A stretch of 61,027 nt of DNA from a bacterium (GCA_016781505.1 JADDQF010000128.1:3021-64047); one strand, 5' to 3'; positions 35,107 to 52,239 are shown, counted from the first letter of the stretch. Numbers and translations are program-made. The notes: a model not told the origin generated them from the letters alone.

Positions 35107-35169
35107 AGCGCATATTTCTTACCCGTATCTATAGCAAAAGCAGGGCCGTGCTGGGCTGAAATATGCGCT
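35107..35169. repeat. Perfect 12-bp inverted repeat flanking a 39-bp spacer
   Basis: AGCGCATATTTC (35107-35118) and GAAATATGCGCT (35158-35169) are exact complements. They lie in the upstream region of the dynamin gene and after the LmbE gene. This could be an operator or part of a transcript hairpin. Confidence 0.6.
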
Positions 35170-35244
35170 TTCGTCGGTGCTTAGGCAATCATTTCGGGCG
35201 CAGCGAGTTGCTGCTGCACTGCCGCCCAGCAGCCAGGCTTTCCG

Positions 35245-35946
35245 TTAGCTGGTAGGCGCACTCGCAAACTCCGGCCAGCGATGGAAGCTTTCGGTTCGGC
35301 CTGGGATCTGGTCGATGGTTTTGCCCTGGTTGTGGCGAAAAAACAGGACGTGTTGCGTCTGATGAGCGTTAAACGCGGCGATCTTTTGGGCGAGCCAGGG
35401 CGTGACGTCAAGCACAATATCGGCGGGATCGTTTTTGTTCATAAACCGTTCTTGCTCGGGATCGGCATACGCTCCGCCCCAGGTCAATACCTCGGCCGGC
35501 CGCCAGGGCTGCAGCCGTGTGAGCGCGGCAAAAACGGCTTGATGCGTAAAAACATGCTGGGGATGGCCATACTCGCCGCCCGAGCCGTGGGTCAGGACTA
35601 CGTCCGGCCGCAGTTCGGCCATCACTGCAGCAATCGTTTGGCTGAACAGTTCCAGCGGCGCATCAATCGGAAACAAGGCCTCCTCCGGCCCGACCACCGG
35701 ATCCGTAAAGGGCAGAAAATGCACCCCATGGACGCCCAGTGCTGCCGCTGCCGCCCGTGCCTCGGCTTCCCGTACGGCTCCCAGTTTGTCGCGGGTTGTA
35801 AGCGGTGGATCGCCCATCTCGCCACCTTCGCCGCGGGTGGTCCAAAGCACATGCACCTCGTGGCCTTCTGCCGCATATTTGGCAATCAATCCGCCCGCAA
35901 ACGCTGACTCGTCGTCAGGATGAGCGGCAATCACGAGCACTCGCAT
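35245..35946 (-). CDS. LmbE/PIG-L-family N-acetylglucosaminyl deacetylase-like protein
   Basis: The 233-residue zinc hydrolase has AAHPDDE (residues 7-13), the catalytic Asp/His motif region and the second metal motif GHPQH in GEYGHPQHVFTH. Family members remove N-acetyl groups from GlcNAc conjugates, including bacillithiol or mycothiol precursors (BshB/MshB) and antibiotic precursors. The substrate is not determined. It lies on the minus strand between the PyrK-like gene and the dynamin gene. Confidence 0.85.
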   Translation of the reverse strand: MRVLVIAAHPDDESAFAGGLIAKYAAEGHEVHVLWTTRGEGGEMGDPPLTTRDKLGAVREAEARAAAAALGVHGVHFLPFTDPVVGPEEALFPIDAPLELFSQTIAAVMAELRPDVVLTHGSGGEYGHPQHVFTHQAVFAALTRLQPWRPAEVLTWGGAYADPEQERFMNKNDPADIVLDVTPWLAQKIAAFNAHQTQHVLFFRHNQGKTIDQIPGRTESFHRWPEFASAPTS

Positions 35947-36015
35947 CCGTACACTCTCCCCCCGAGCCGAGTACCGCCCATCGCTGCGACGCTCGGCGCT
36001 GGCTGGCTGCTGGTT

Positions 36016-36786
36016 TTATCGTACAAGATCGCGTAGGTCAAAGACCGGGCCGTCGACACAGGCCAGGCGGCTGGCGTGCCGTGTTTCAACCGCACACACG
36101 CCACACACGCCCACACAACACGGGAGCGGCGGCAGCACGGCGACCTGGGCAAAGCCACGGCTCCAGCGTATACGGACGTCGCTCACCCGCTGCGCAAGCT
36201 TGGCCCAGTATGGGTGCGGCAAGGCCGCTGCCAGCATGTCGGCCCAGCGCAGCGCGTGGTCGTCCAACAGCGCGATTGCGGCTGAGGCAAACGCTTTGCT
36301 TTGGGCCACGTTGTACTCGGCTGCTGCCGGGAGCAGAAACGGCGGCGGTGCTTCGTCCCGGCTAGCTGTGCCCAGCAGCACAGTTACCGCGACTCCCCGC
36401 GCAATCGCATGGTGGGCCAGCCCAAACAATGCGGGCGCGGTGGCAGCAGTTCCCAGAACGGCGAGGGTCCGCACATCCGCCGCGAGCTGCCAGCCCTTGC
36501 CTAGGGGTCCCAGCACGTCCAGCGTTGTGCCCGGAGCAGCGTTGCCTAAAAACCCCAGCGCGGGGCTGGTAGCCTCCACGAGGAGCTCGCAGGTTCCGGC
36601 GCGTGAGTCGGTTGTGGTCACGAACAGCGGCTGGCGCAGCAGTGGGTCAAAGCTGCCGGTGCCGGTCCAGTGCAAGGCGAGATACTGCCCCGGCTGTGCG
36701 GCAGCCAGCGCGGCGGCACCAAGGGTAACGCTGCGCCAGGGACCGAAGCTCTGTTGCTCAAGCAGGACGGCGCGGACTTCTTGCAT
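36016..36786 (-). CDS. PyrK-like flavoprotein with C-terminal [2Fe-2S] cluster
   Basis: The 256-residue protein has an FAD-binding barrel (residues 1-95), an NAD-binding domain (about 105-205), and a C-terminal Cys cluster: CCVGVCGVC, a 12-residue gap, then LACVDGP. This is the pattern of the dihydroorotate dehydrogenase electron-transfer subunit PyrK. PyrD is absent from the immediate neighbourhood, so another electron-transfer role is possible. The FAD motif RQPLF is a variant of the family RPx[ST]. Confidence 0.78.
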   Translation of the reverse strand: MQEVRAVLLEQQSFGPWRSVTLGAAALAAAQPGQYLALHWTGTGSFDPLLRQPLFVTTTDSRAGTCELLVEATSPALGFLGNAAPGTTLDVLGPLGKGWQLAADVRTLAVLGTAATAPALFGLAHHAIARGVAVTVLLGTASRDEAPPPFLLPAAAEYNVAQSKAFASAAIALLDDHALRWADMLAAALPHPYWAKLAQRVSDVRIRWSRGFAQVAVLPPLPCCVGVCGVCAVETRHASRLACVDGPVFDLRDLVR

Positions 36787-36878
36787 GATGCTGCGACCTT
36801 TGTTGTTCCTAGCGGATCGCTAAGCCACCACAGATAGCTTGGCTATCTTCCCGCGCATCGCACTGGAGGCTTGCTCCG

Positions 36879-37610
36879 CTATGCTCCAAGCCGCACGCGG
36901 ACCAGGCCCTTGATGTCTTCCCAGGCTGTTTTGACAATTTTCACGCGTGTGTCCAGATCTTCGATCCACTCAACCGGCAGCTCAAAGATTCGGTAGCCCT
37001 GGCGTTCGCCTTTGAGCAGCAGCTCGGTGTCGAAAAACCAGGCCTGGTCCTTCACCTGCGGGACAAGCTCGTTCACCGCCCGCCGGGTTGCGCCCTTGAA
37101 GCCGCATTGCGCGTCACGAAACCGGTGCCAGAACATGAGCCGGATCAGCAGGTTGTAGCTGCGTGAAATGATTTCGCGCTTCCACTGCCGGGTGACGATC
37201 GCGCCGTGCATCAGGCGGGAGCCCGTGGCAAGGTCGTAGTCGCTGTGGATCAAGGCCGCAAGCATGGGCGGCAAAGCGCGTAAATTGGTGGACAGATCGA
37301 CGTCCATGTAGCAGACCACGTCGGCCGTGCTTTGGCTCCAGGCTATCCGGAGCGCCCGGCCGCGGCCCTTTTGTTCTAGCCGCACAAAGTCAACTTCGCC
37401 GGGATATTGTGCGCGTAGCTCTTGGCAGATCGCCGGTGTGCGATCTGTTGAAGCATTGTCCGCCACCACGATCCGCCAGCGGTAGGGACAGTGCTGAAGC
37501 AAAAAGGTCCGTAGCGCTTCGACGCTGGCGGCCAGCTGCAGCTCCTCGTTCAAGACTGGAATCACGACGTCGACGGTGATATGTGCAACTGGTGTGGGCT
37601 CGGTGATCAT
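36879..37610 (-). CDS. Family 2 glycosyltransferase (dolichyl/polyprenyl-phosphate glucosyltransferase-like)
   Basis: The 243-residue GT-A protein has VDVVIPVLNEE, the nucleotide-binding ADNASTDRT and metal-binding YMDVDLSTNL, with DAQCGFKG and DTELLLKGERQGY further on. It resembles DPG/DPM synthases that load a sugar on a polyprenyl phosphate carrier. It lacks a C-terminal membrane domain. The ATG at 37610 is used because the upstream open frame lacks family similarity. The gene is divergent from rpoB. Confidence 0.85.
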   Translation of the reverse strand: MITEPTPVAHITVDVVIPVLNEELQLAASVEALRTFLLQHCPYRWRIVVADNASTDRTPAICQELRAQYPGEVDFVRLEQKGRGRALRIAWSQSTADVVCYMDVDLSTNLRALPPMLAALIHSDYDLATGSRLMHGAIVTRQWKREIISRSYNLLIRLMFWHRFRDAQCGFKGATRRAVNELVPQVKDQAWFFDTELLLKGERQGYRIFELPVEWIEDLDTRVKIVKTAWEDIKGLVRVRLGA

Positions 37611-37670
37611 GGTTGCGTTTCTGCACAAAACAGGGCCGGACCAGCTTGCCCCACCCGGCACAATGGGGTG

Positions 37671-37679
37671 ATTATAGCA
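37671..37679 (-). promoter_or_regulatory. Extended -10 promoter for the glycosyltransferase gene
   Basis: On the minus strand, TGC TATAAT (37679-37671) gives a perfect -10 with TGn, about 60 bp before the ATG. The -35 is poor. Confidence 0.5.
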
Positions 37680-37753
37680 TAGTTGCGCTTTGGCCCATTT
37701 TTGGTACACTAAAGCCGGCGCGGTTGATCGACCGGGCGCGTTTGGTCTTGGGC

Positions 37754-37782
37754 TTGACAGACCTTGACGTGCGTGATACACT
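37754..37782 (+). promoter_or_regulatory. Sigma-70 promoter of rpoB-rpoC
   Basis: TTGACA (37754-37759), a 17-bp spacer and TACACT (37777-37782) lie about 200 bp upstream of rpoB. The transcript would carry a long leader with two terminator-like hairpins. Confidence 0.8.
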
Positions 37783-37865
37783 GCGTGTTTGCAAAATCCA
37801 AATACATGTAAAGTGCGTAATATAGAGCGTTGGCATTCTGTTCGCTTGTACACATTGTCCCGTTC

Positions 37866-37886
37866 GCGCCGTAAGGCGCACTTTTT
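37866..37886 (+). terminator. Attenuator-like hairpin 1 in the rpoB leader
   Basis: GCGCC-GTAA-GGCGC is a perfect 5-bp stem with tetraloop, followed by ACTTTTTA. It lies about 85 nt into the leader. It may act as a leaky attenuator. Confidence 0.6.
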
Positions 37887-37927
37887 ATCGACTAGGAGAG
37901 GGAGCACACTTGACCGGGTCCAGAGGC

Positions 37928-37952
37928 AGACCGCCGATGGAAGGGTCTTTTT
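37928..37952 (+). terminator. Attenuator-like hairpin 2 in the rpoB leader
   Basis: AGACC and GGTCT form a 5-bp stem around an 11-base loop, then TTTT (37949-37952). It lies just upstream of the rpoB ribosome-binding site. The stem is short, so the effect is uncertain. Confidence 0.45.
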
Positions 37953-37983
37953 GTGTTTCCTGGCGCGCTGAGGAGTGCAGTAC

Positions 37984-41637
<3,654 letters not shown>

Positions 41638-41646
41638 GGAAGCGGT

Positions 41647-41723
41647 CAGCCGTCAGCTATCAGTTGTCAGCCCAAGCGCTGATGGCTGATAGCTGATAGC
41701 TGTTAGCTGTATGCTGACGGCTG
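41647..41723. repeat. Inverted and tandem repeats between rpoB and rpoC
   Basis: CAGCCGTCAGC (41647-41657) is exactly complementary to GCTGACGGCTG (41713-41723). Inside, AGCTATCAG and repeated CTGATAGCT units form a second nested arm. The element almost fills the spacer and leaves only a short gap before the rpoC start. It resembles dispersed intergenic repeats rather than a terminator, because no T-run follows. Confidence 0.65.
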
Positions 41724-41732
41724 GAGATACAA

Positions 41733-46487
<4,755 letters not shown>

Positions 46488-46504
46488 GCCCCATTGAGCT
46501 AAGC

Positions 46505-46546
46505 CAAACGACGCCAGGAGGACATGTGTCTTCCTGGCGTCGTTTG
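46505..46546. terminator. Strong hairpin after rpoC (bidirectional)
   Basis: CAAACGACGCCAGGA and TCCTGGCGTCGTTTG form a perfect 15-bp stem with a 12-base loop, followed by CTTG. It separates convergent rpoC and fadD, whose coding end lies 24 bp away. Confidence 0.8.
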
Positions 46547-46570
46547 CTTGCGTGGGGTAGCTGGCGAGGT

Positions 46571-48295
46571 CTAGCGCTGGGCCGCCTGCTGGGCTTTGAT
46601 GTGTTCCTCCACAAGCACGCGCCGCAGCACCTTGCCAACCTGGGTTTTGGGCAGCTCCTGCCGAAACTCGATCAGCCGGGGTACTTTATATGGCGCGAGC
46701 CGCTCGCGGCAAAAAGCGGCAAGCTCTTCCGCCGTACACGTTGTATTGGCCTTGAGTACAACAAAGGCCTTGACCGTTTCACCGCGGTAGCTGTCGGGCA
46801 CGCCGGCCACGGCTGCCTCCAAAACCGCGGGGTGACTGTACAATACCTCTTCGACCTCACGGGGCAGCACCTTGTAGCCGCTGGCATTGATCAGGTCTTT
46901 GATGCGGTCCACAAGGTAAAAGTAGCCGTCTTCGTCCATGCGGGCGATGTCGCCAGTGTGCAGCCAGCCATCCTCGTCGATACACTTGGCCGTTTCTTCG
47001 GGCCGGTTCCAATAGCCCTGCATCACATTCGGCCCGCGCACCAGCAACTCGCCGGTCTCGTCTGAGCCCCAGCGCACGGGCATGCCTGTTTCTGGGTTGA
47101 TCAGCATAGCCTCGACATTGGGCAAGGGCAGGCCAATCGAGCCAGCGCGGCGTTCCCCGTAGACGGGATTGCAATGTGTAACGGGTGCGGTCTCCGTCAA
47201 GCCGTAGCCTTCGACCAGCCGCCCTTGGGTCAGCTCGCCAAAGCGCTCCTGAACTTCCATCGGCAGCGGCGCTGAGCCCGAGATACACGCCTTGATACTG
47301 CGCAGATCGACGTTTTTGGCGTCCGGATGATTAATGATGCCATTGTACATCACGGGCACGCCTGGAAAGATCGTTGCACGCTCTTGGGCAATCACTCGCA
47401 TCACGTTGTCGATCGGCCGCGGGTTGGGTACGATCACGATCTCGCCGCCGAGATAAATGGCGAAATTCATGCCGACCGTCATGCCGTAGACGTGGAAGAA
47501 AGGAATGGCTGCCATCACCTTTTCTTTGCCGGGCTCGGCCGACGGCAAGAACGAGACGACCTGTAATGTGTTGGCCACGAGGTTTTTGTGCGTCAGCATG
47601 GCCGCCTTGGGCGTGCCGGTGGTGCCGCCCGTGTACTGAAAGAGGGCGACGTCGTCCGGTTCTACGTTCGGCGGTGTATATTCAGCAGCCTGGTTCGCTA
47701 GCAGTGTTTCAAACAGCTGCACGTCGCTCGACGGCTGCACATCGACCCACTCCCTTTCTTTTTGCTGCGCCCGCCGCACCAGCTGCTTGGATGGAAACGG
47801 CAACAAATCGTAGATGTGCGTCACAATCGTGTTGCGGATTGCAGTCTGAGCTTTGATCTCGGCTAAGCGCTTGGCAAACAAGTTGAGCAGCACGATGGTT
47901 GCGGCGCCCGAGTCGGCGAGCTGGTGCTGCAGCTCGTGGGCGGTGTAGGTTGGATTAATGTTGACCACGACTGCCCCGGCCTTGAGCGCGCCATAGAAGG
48001 CGATCACAAACTGCGGCGAATTTGGCAACATCAAGGCTACCCGATCGCCTTTCTGGAGGCCCTGGCGGATCAGCGCGGCGGCAAAGCGATCAGCGGCTGT
48101 GTTGAGCTCACGATACGTGAGCGTACCGCCGATGGTTAGGCGACCCCCAAGCACGTATTTAAGTACGATCTTGGTGGCGATTTTGTGGGGATAGCGGCGG
48201 GCGGAATCCTCGAGGAAGTGCTGCAGCGGTATGGCGGGATACGCCAGCGTGTGCGGGACGTTGGGCTCGTAGTGACTATACCAGGCGTTGACCAC
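46571..48295 (-). CDS. fadD: Long-chain fatty acid-CoA ligase (AMP-binding family)
   Basis: The 574-residue adenylating enzyme has the P-loop YTGGTTGTPKAAMLTHKNL, the A5 motif YGLTETAPVTH, HTGDIARMDEDGYFYLVDRIKDLI (A7-A8) and a C-terminal LPKTQVGKVLRR with the catalytic Lys. It activates fatty acids as acyl-AMP and then forms acyl-CoA. The N-terminal start at 48295 is plausible, and a palindromic site lies about 30 bp upstream. The chain-length preference is not visible. It precedes nothing in the same direction except the rpoC-end hairpin. Confidence 0.92.
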   Translation of the reverse strand: MVNAWYSHYEPNVPHTLAYPAIPLQHFLEDSARRYPHKIATKIVLKYVLGGRLTIGGTLTYRELNTAADRFAAALIRQGLQKGDRVALMLPNSPQFVIAFYGALKAGAVVVNINPTYTAHELQHQLADSGAATIVLLNLFAKRLAEIKAQTAIRNTIVTHIYDLLPFPSKQLVRRAQQKEREWVDVQPSSDVQLFETLLANQAAEYTPPNVEPDDVALFQYTGGTTGTPKAAMLTHKNLVANTLQVVSFLPSAEPGKEKVMAAIPFFHVYGMTVGMNFAIYLGGEIVIVPNPRPIDNVMRVIAQERATIFPGVPVMYNGIINHPDAKNVDLRSIKACISGSAPLPMEVQERFGELTQGRLVEGYGLTETAPVTHCNPVYGERRAGSIGLPLPNVEAMLINPETGMPVRWGSDETGELLVRGPNVMQGYWNRPEETAKCIDEDGWLHTGDIARMDEDGYFYLVDRIKDLINASGYKVLPREVEEVLYSHPAVLEAAVAGVPDSYRGETVKAFVVLKANTTCTAEELAAFCRERLAPYKVPRLIEFRQELPKTQVGKVLRRVLVEEHIKAQQAAQR

Positions 48296-48324
48296 GGCGG
48301 TCCTCCTTTGGATCGGCGCGGATA

Positions 48325-48337
48325 TGAATATAATTCA
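48325..48337. promoter_or_regulatory. Palindrome upstream of fadD (candidate operator)
   Basis: TGAAT-ATA-ATTCA is a perfect 5+3+5 inverted repeat about 30 bp before the fadD start. Half-sites TGAAT...ATTCA resemble the B. subtilis FadR operator, so a TetR-type fatty-acid regulator is possible. Confidence 0.45.
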
Positions 48338-48504
48338 ATTTTTATTGTACACCGGACCTATCCGCTGAGTCCAGATCCAACATGTGGGTTGTGATAGGCT
48401 CAGCATAGCGGCTCGCGAGCTGCCTTGTCTATGGCTGTCACTGCCTATCACTGTACGGCGGAGCAGCGTAGGTGAAGGTGGCATAGTTGGGCTATGCGCT
48501 GGAG

Positions 48505-49437
48505 CTACCCGCCAACGGTCACGGTATTGATCACGGCCTGTGCAACAACTTCAGCCGCGGCAACACCAATGACCGTGGTATCAGCCAGCGGCACTGCAGA
48601 AGTGGCAGTGGACAACACGAACAGGGTATCGCCGTCGTATTGGGTGTGAACGGGCCGAATGGTCCGCGCCAAGCCATCATGCGCCATTGCTGCGACACGG
48701 GAACAGGCAGCTTTGTCCAGCGCAGCCGTGGTTAGGATGCAGCCAAGGGTGGTATTTTCGCCGGCACGCGGGGCGGAGGGGGCGCCGGGAGCTTGCTGCA
48801 GCAAAACAGCAACACTGTCGGCGAAGGTGCCATCTGGTAGCCTAGGGCCAGCCAGAATCTTTTGCGTAGCGGGATCGACGATATGGCCGAGGGCGTTCAC
48901 CGCTACAACTGCCGTGACCACTATGCCGTCAGGCAGTGCCAGCGCGGCTATGCCGATACCCCCGGCACTGGCGCGGTTTTGGCCCAGGATCTTGCCCACG
49001 GTTGCGCCCGCTCCAGCCCCAACGCGACCCCAACGCACATCTTCATGCATGGCTGCAGCGCATGCCTGATAGCCCAGCGCTGCAGTCGGCCAAAGCGCAG
49101 CACCGACGGCCAGGTCAAAGAGTGCGGCGGCAGGCACGATCGGCACACTGACGACTCCGGTCGGAAAGCCGAACTGCCGCTCATGGAGCCAACGCATCAC
49201 GCCATCCGCGGCCGCCAGGCCAAAAGCACTCCCACCCGTCAGCAACACCGCGTGAACCCGCTCGACGAGATTGCCTGGTCGCAGCAGGTCGAGCTCGCGG
49301 CTGGCGGGCGCGGCACCGCGCACATCAACGCCGGCGACCACGCCATGGGGGCATAGAATAACCGTGCAGCCGGTCTGGGCCTCCGTGTTGGTTGCATGGC
49401 CGACGAACGTACCTTCAAAGCCTCCAAGGGTGCCCAT
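48505..49437 (-). CDS. P1-family (DmpA/NylC-type) self-processing peptidase
   Basis: The 310-residue protein belongs to the N-terminal nucleophile P1 family, whose precursor cleaves itself. The nucleophile candidate is Thr229 in GENTTLGC, where cleavage after Asn228 would free the Thr. HAVLLTGGSAFGLAAADGV and GAGAGATVGKI are family hallmarks. Activities in the family include L-aminopeptidase/D-esterase and 6-aminohexanoate-oligomer hydrolase, and the substrate here is unknown. ATG at 49437 has a short upstream spacer. Confidence 0.85.
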   Translation of the reverse strand: MGTLGGFEGTFVGHATNTEAQTGCTVILCPHGVVAGVDVRGAAPASRELDLLRPGNLVERVHAVLLTGGSAFGLAAADGVMRWLHERQFGFPTGVVSVPIVPAAALFDLAVGAALWPTAALGYQACAAAMHEDVRWGRVGAGAGATVGKILGQNRASAGGIGIAALALPDGIVVTAVVAVNALGHIVDPATQKILAGPRLPDGTFADSVAVLLQQAPGAPSAPRAGENTTLGCILTTAALDKAACSRVAAMAHDGLARTIRPVHTQYDGDTLFVLSTATSAVPLADTTVIGVAAAEVVAQAVINTVTVGG

Positions 49438-49515
49438 GGCTGTCCCACTTAAAAACCGAGAGTGCGTGATATGGGTTTGTCCCCGTCACGCACTCGTTGA
49501 AACAATAGTCGGCGG

Positions 49516-49674
49516 CTATGCCTCTTCTTTGAGCCAACCACGCTCGCGCGCAATAAACTTAATTGTTGCGTCGTCCGGTGGATACAACCCTGCCGCCTGA
49601 TACGCATATGCCAGCAGCGCGGCTCCGCCAACGAGACCAATCAGCGCGCCAACGAGAAATAGCAGTAATTTCAT
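49516..49674 (-). CDS. Small single-pass membrane protein
   Basis: The 52-residue product has a hydrophobic helix from residue 3 to 25 with a glycine-rich stripe, then a short acidic/basic tail ending GWLKEEA. An AAAGGA ribosome-binding site lies six bases before ATG at 49674. I do not recognise the family. It lies 79 bp upstream of the P1 peptidase gene on the same strand. Confidence 0.55.
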   Translation of the reverse strand: MKLLLFLVGALIGLVGGAALLAYAYQAAGLYPPDDATIKFIARERGWLKEEA

Positions 49675-49734
49675 GTACAGTCCTTTCCTTGCTTCGTCCG
49701 GCTTATGATACTCCAAGCCATGACAGCCCGTCAA

Positions 49735-50043
49735 CGTACGAGTGCCTGATCGAGACCGTGGATTTAGGAGTAGCGTTCATGGCCAGGCGGCTGCTGTCCA
49801 GGAAACGCCTGCGCTTCCGGTTCAGCCGACGAAACATCTTGTGGTCGTTCCAGCAGCCGCAGCGCTTCTGTGGCGACACACGCGGGTGTCAGGCCGAGGT
49901 TTGCTGCGTTGAGCGCTAACAACACCGCGAACTGGCGGAAAAAGCAGTGCTGCAAGATGCTCAGGTGGCTCGCTGCTGCGATCTTACGGCAACAACGGGC
50001 CTGGGAATGCTGCTTGCACGCGCAACGAACGTCGAAGCAATGC
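49735..50043. other. Intergenic region without a confident gene
   Basis: About 310 bp lie before the rny promoter. A minus-strand frame at 49764-50153 has an irregular Cys/Arg-rich beginning and no initiation signal, so I do not call it. No tRNA was seen. Confidence 0.5.
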
Positions 50044-50072
50044 TTGACAGCCCCTAGTAAACGGGCTATGAT
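50044..50072 (+). promoter_or_regulatory. Sigma-70 promoter of rny
   Basis: TTGACA (50044-50049), a 17-bp spacer and TATGAT (50067-50072) give a strong promoter 105 bp before the rny start. The spacer carries an imperfect GCCC/GGGC inverted repeat. Confidence 0.82.
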
Positions 50073-50177
50073 AACGTGACATTCCCCTGATACGGTTATG
50101 ACAACTACGCTCGGCCATAGCCCCAGGCTGTGGCTCCATGAGCACCTTAACAACTGAATACAAACAGGAGAACGAAC

Positions 50178-51737
50178 GTGAACGTGCCTGCCATCGTATG
50201 GGCACTTCTTGGAGCCCTTCTCGGAGGGCTGGCAGGCGCAGGCATGATGTGGCTAACGTATCGACCCCGCACCGAAGAGTTGCAACGCCAGGCGGAAGCC
50301 GAAGCGGAGCGGCTCGTCAGTGCTGCGCAAACAAAAAGCAGGGAAATAACCCTGCAAGCGCAGGCGGAAGCGCTGAAAGCGCGGAATGAGGCCGAGGTAG
50401 AGGCGAAAAATGCTCGTCAAGCACTGCTCAAACAAGAAGAACGCATTCAACAACAGGAAGAACGGCTGGGGCGCAGCCAGGAAAAAGTCGATCGCAGGCT
50501 GGAAGATCTTGAACGCCGCGAGCGTGGGATCAGCCAGCGTGAGCGGCACGTCGAGCGTCTGCATCGTGAAGCAGAAGAGCTCAAAGGGCGCCAACAAACG
50601 GAGCTTGAACGCGTCGCGGCCTTGTCAAACGAAGAAGCCCGGAGCATTATTTTGCAGCGTGTCGAAGCGAGTGCTCGCGAAGACGCGGCCAAAATGATGC
50701 GCCAGATCGAGCAAGAGGCCAAAGACGACGCCGACAAGCGCGCTAAAAAAATTATTGGCATCGCTATACAGCGCCTGGCGTCGGACTATGTCGCCGAGCT
50801 CACGGTGACAACCGTTCCGCTGCCGAGCGAAGAGCTCAAGGGCCGTATTATCGGCCGTGAAGGTCGCAATATTCGTGCTTTTGAGCAAATAACCGGCGTC
50901 GACATCATTGTTGATGATACGCCGGAAGCCGTCGCCCTCTCATGCCACGACCCCGTGCGGCGTGAGGTAGCGCGGCTTTCGTTGACCAAGCTCCTTAAAG
51001 ACGGGCGGATTCATCCCGCCCGTATCGAAGAGGTAGTGGAGAAGACACGCCAGGATATCGAAACAGTTATCCGCGAAGAAGGCGAGCGGGTGGTGTATGA
51101 GGCCGGTATTCAAGGTCTCCATCCCGACCTGATCAAGATTCTCGGGCGACTGAAGTATCGTACCAGCTATGGCCAGAACGTTTTGCAACATTCACTCGAG
51201 TGCGCGTTGCTGGCGGGCACCATGGCCAGCGAACTAGGCGCGAACGTCCAAATTGCCAAAACTGCCGCCCTGCTCCACGACATCGGCAAAGCTGTCGATC
51301 ACGAGGTGCAAGGGCCACATGCCTTGATTGGGGCAGACATTGCGCGGCGTTTAGGTCGATCTGCAGCGATCGTCCATGCCATTGCCGCCCATCACTTCGA
51401 GGAAGAACCGCAGACCGTGGAAGCGTTTATTGTTGCCGCCGCCGACGCAACGTCGGGCGGGCGGCCGGGAGCGCGCCGCGAGACGCTGGATTTGTATATT
51501 AAGCGGTTGGAAGCGCTGGAAACAGTTGCAACCTCGTTTCCCGGCGTGCAACGGGCATTCGCCATTCAGGCTGGCCGTGAGGTCCGCGTGATGGTGCAGC
51601 CCGATTCAATTGATGATCTTGGGAGCATGACGCTCGCGCGCAATGTTGCCAAGAAGATCGAGGAAAGTTTGCAGTATCCAGGCCAAATCAAAGTAACAGT
51701 TATTCGAGAAACGCGGGCAGTCGACTACGCGCGGTAA
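50178..51737 (+). CDS. rny: Ribonuclease Y
   Basis: The 519-residue protein has an N-terminal transmembrane helix (about 5-25), a long coiled coil (about 30-190), a KH RNA-binding domain with [15 protein letters not shown] (about 216-230), and an HD domain with [14 protein letters not shown] (about 363-376). It is a membrane-bound endonuclease that starts mRNA decay. Start is GTG with AGGAG seven bases upstream. The linked SpoVS gene is found with rny in other bacteria too. Confidence 0.96.
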   Translation: MNVPAIVWALLGALLGGLAGAGMMWLTYRPRTEELQRQAEAEAERLVSAAQTKSREITLQAQAEALKARNEAEVEAKNARQALLKQEERIQQQEERLGRSQEKVDRRLEDLERRERGISQRERHVERLHREAEELKGRQQTELERVAALSNEEARSIILQRVEASAREDAAKMMRQIEQEAKDDADKRAKKIIGIAIQRLASDYVAELTVTTVPLPSEELKGRIIGREGRNIRAFEQITGVDIIVDDTPEAVALSCHDPVRREVARLSLTKLLKDGRIHPARIEEVVEKTRQDIETVIREEGERVVYEAGIQGLHPDLIKILGRLKYRTSYGQNVLQHSLECALLAGTMASELGANVQIAKTAALLHDIGKAVDHEVQGPHALIGADIARRLGRSAAIVHAIAAHHFEEEPQTVEAFIVAAADATSGGRPGARRETLDLYIKRLEALETVATSFPGVQRAFAIQAGREVRVMVQPDSIDDLGSMTLARNVAKKIEESLQYPGQIKVTVIRETRAVDYAR

Positions 51738-51814
51738 CCAGGAGCGGAGGGAGTTTCCGTGGCGTAGCAACACTAGTACATTACTCTCCACGTCCTCAAA
51801 AGGAGGAAGCTCCT

Positions 51815-52225
51815 ATGAATCCCAGTTACGAAAACTACCGGCTCAACGAGCTCGCGGCCGGGGATGCCTCGCGGCCCGAGCCCGGTAACGAGCGGACCGG
51901 CTACACCAGCTCGGGAGCCCCAACTGGTCACGCGCACCCGCTGCCGCAGTCCAACACGGAAGTCTTGAAGGTGTCCACCCGTTCGCGGCCGAGTGCTGTA
52001 GCTGGGGCGATTGCCGGTGTCATTCGCGAAAGTGGGTTGGCCGAAGTGCAGTCGATCGGCGCTGGCGCTACCAATCAGGCCATCAAAGCGGTCGCGATTG
52101 CCCGGTCGTATCTCAGCGAGGAAGGGATCGACATCTTTTGCGTTCCGTCATTCATCGACGTGGCAATCGATGAAGAAGAGCGCACGGCGATCAAGTTGGT
52201 GATCCACCGCCGTGATAAAATTTAG
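51815..52225 (+). CDS. SpoVS-family protein (Alba-like fold)
   Basis: The 136-residue protein ends with a standard 86-residue SpoVS domain (about 50-136): VLKVSTRSRPSAVAGAIAG, IGAGATNQAIKAVAIARSYL and the ending KLVIHRRDK. The first ~45 residues are a Pro/Gly/Asn-rich, probably disordered extension that typical SpoVS proteins lack. SpoVS affects sporulation in Bacillus, but homologues occur in non-sporulators with Alba-like folds and unknown roles. It follows rny by 77 bp. Confidence 0.9.
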   Translation: MNPSYENYRLNELAAGDASRPEPGNERTGYTSSGAPTGHAHPLPQSNTEVLKVSTRSRPSAVAGAIAGVIRESGLAEVQSIGAGATNQAIKAVAIARSYLSEEGIDIFCVPSFIDVAIDEEERTAIKLVIHRRDKI

Positions 52226-52239
52226 TGGTACCTACAACA

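Noticed and set aside
41638-41732. CRISPR-like repeats between rpoB and rpoC
   Set aside because: The repeats are short, inverted and adjacent, with no regular unique spacers.
49764-50153. A 129-residue minus-strand frame between the P1 peptidase region and rny
   Set aside because: It runs antisense through the rny promoter, its first part is Cys/Arg/Ser-rich, and it has no ribosome-binding site.
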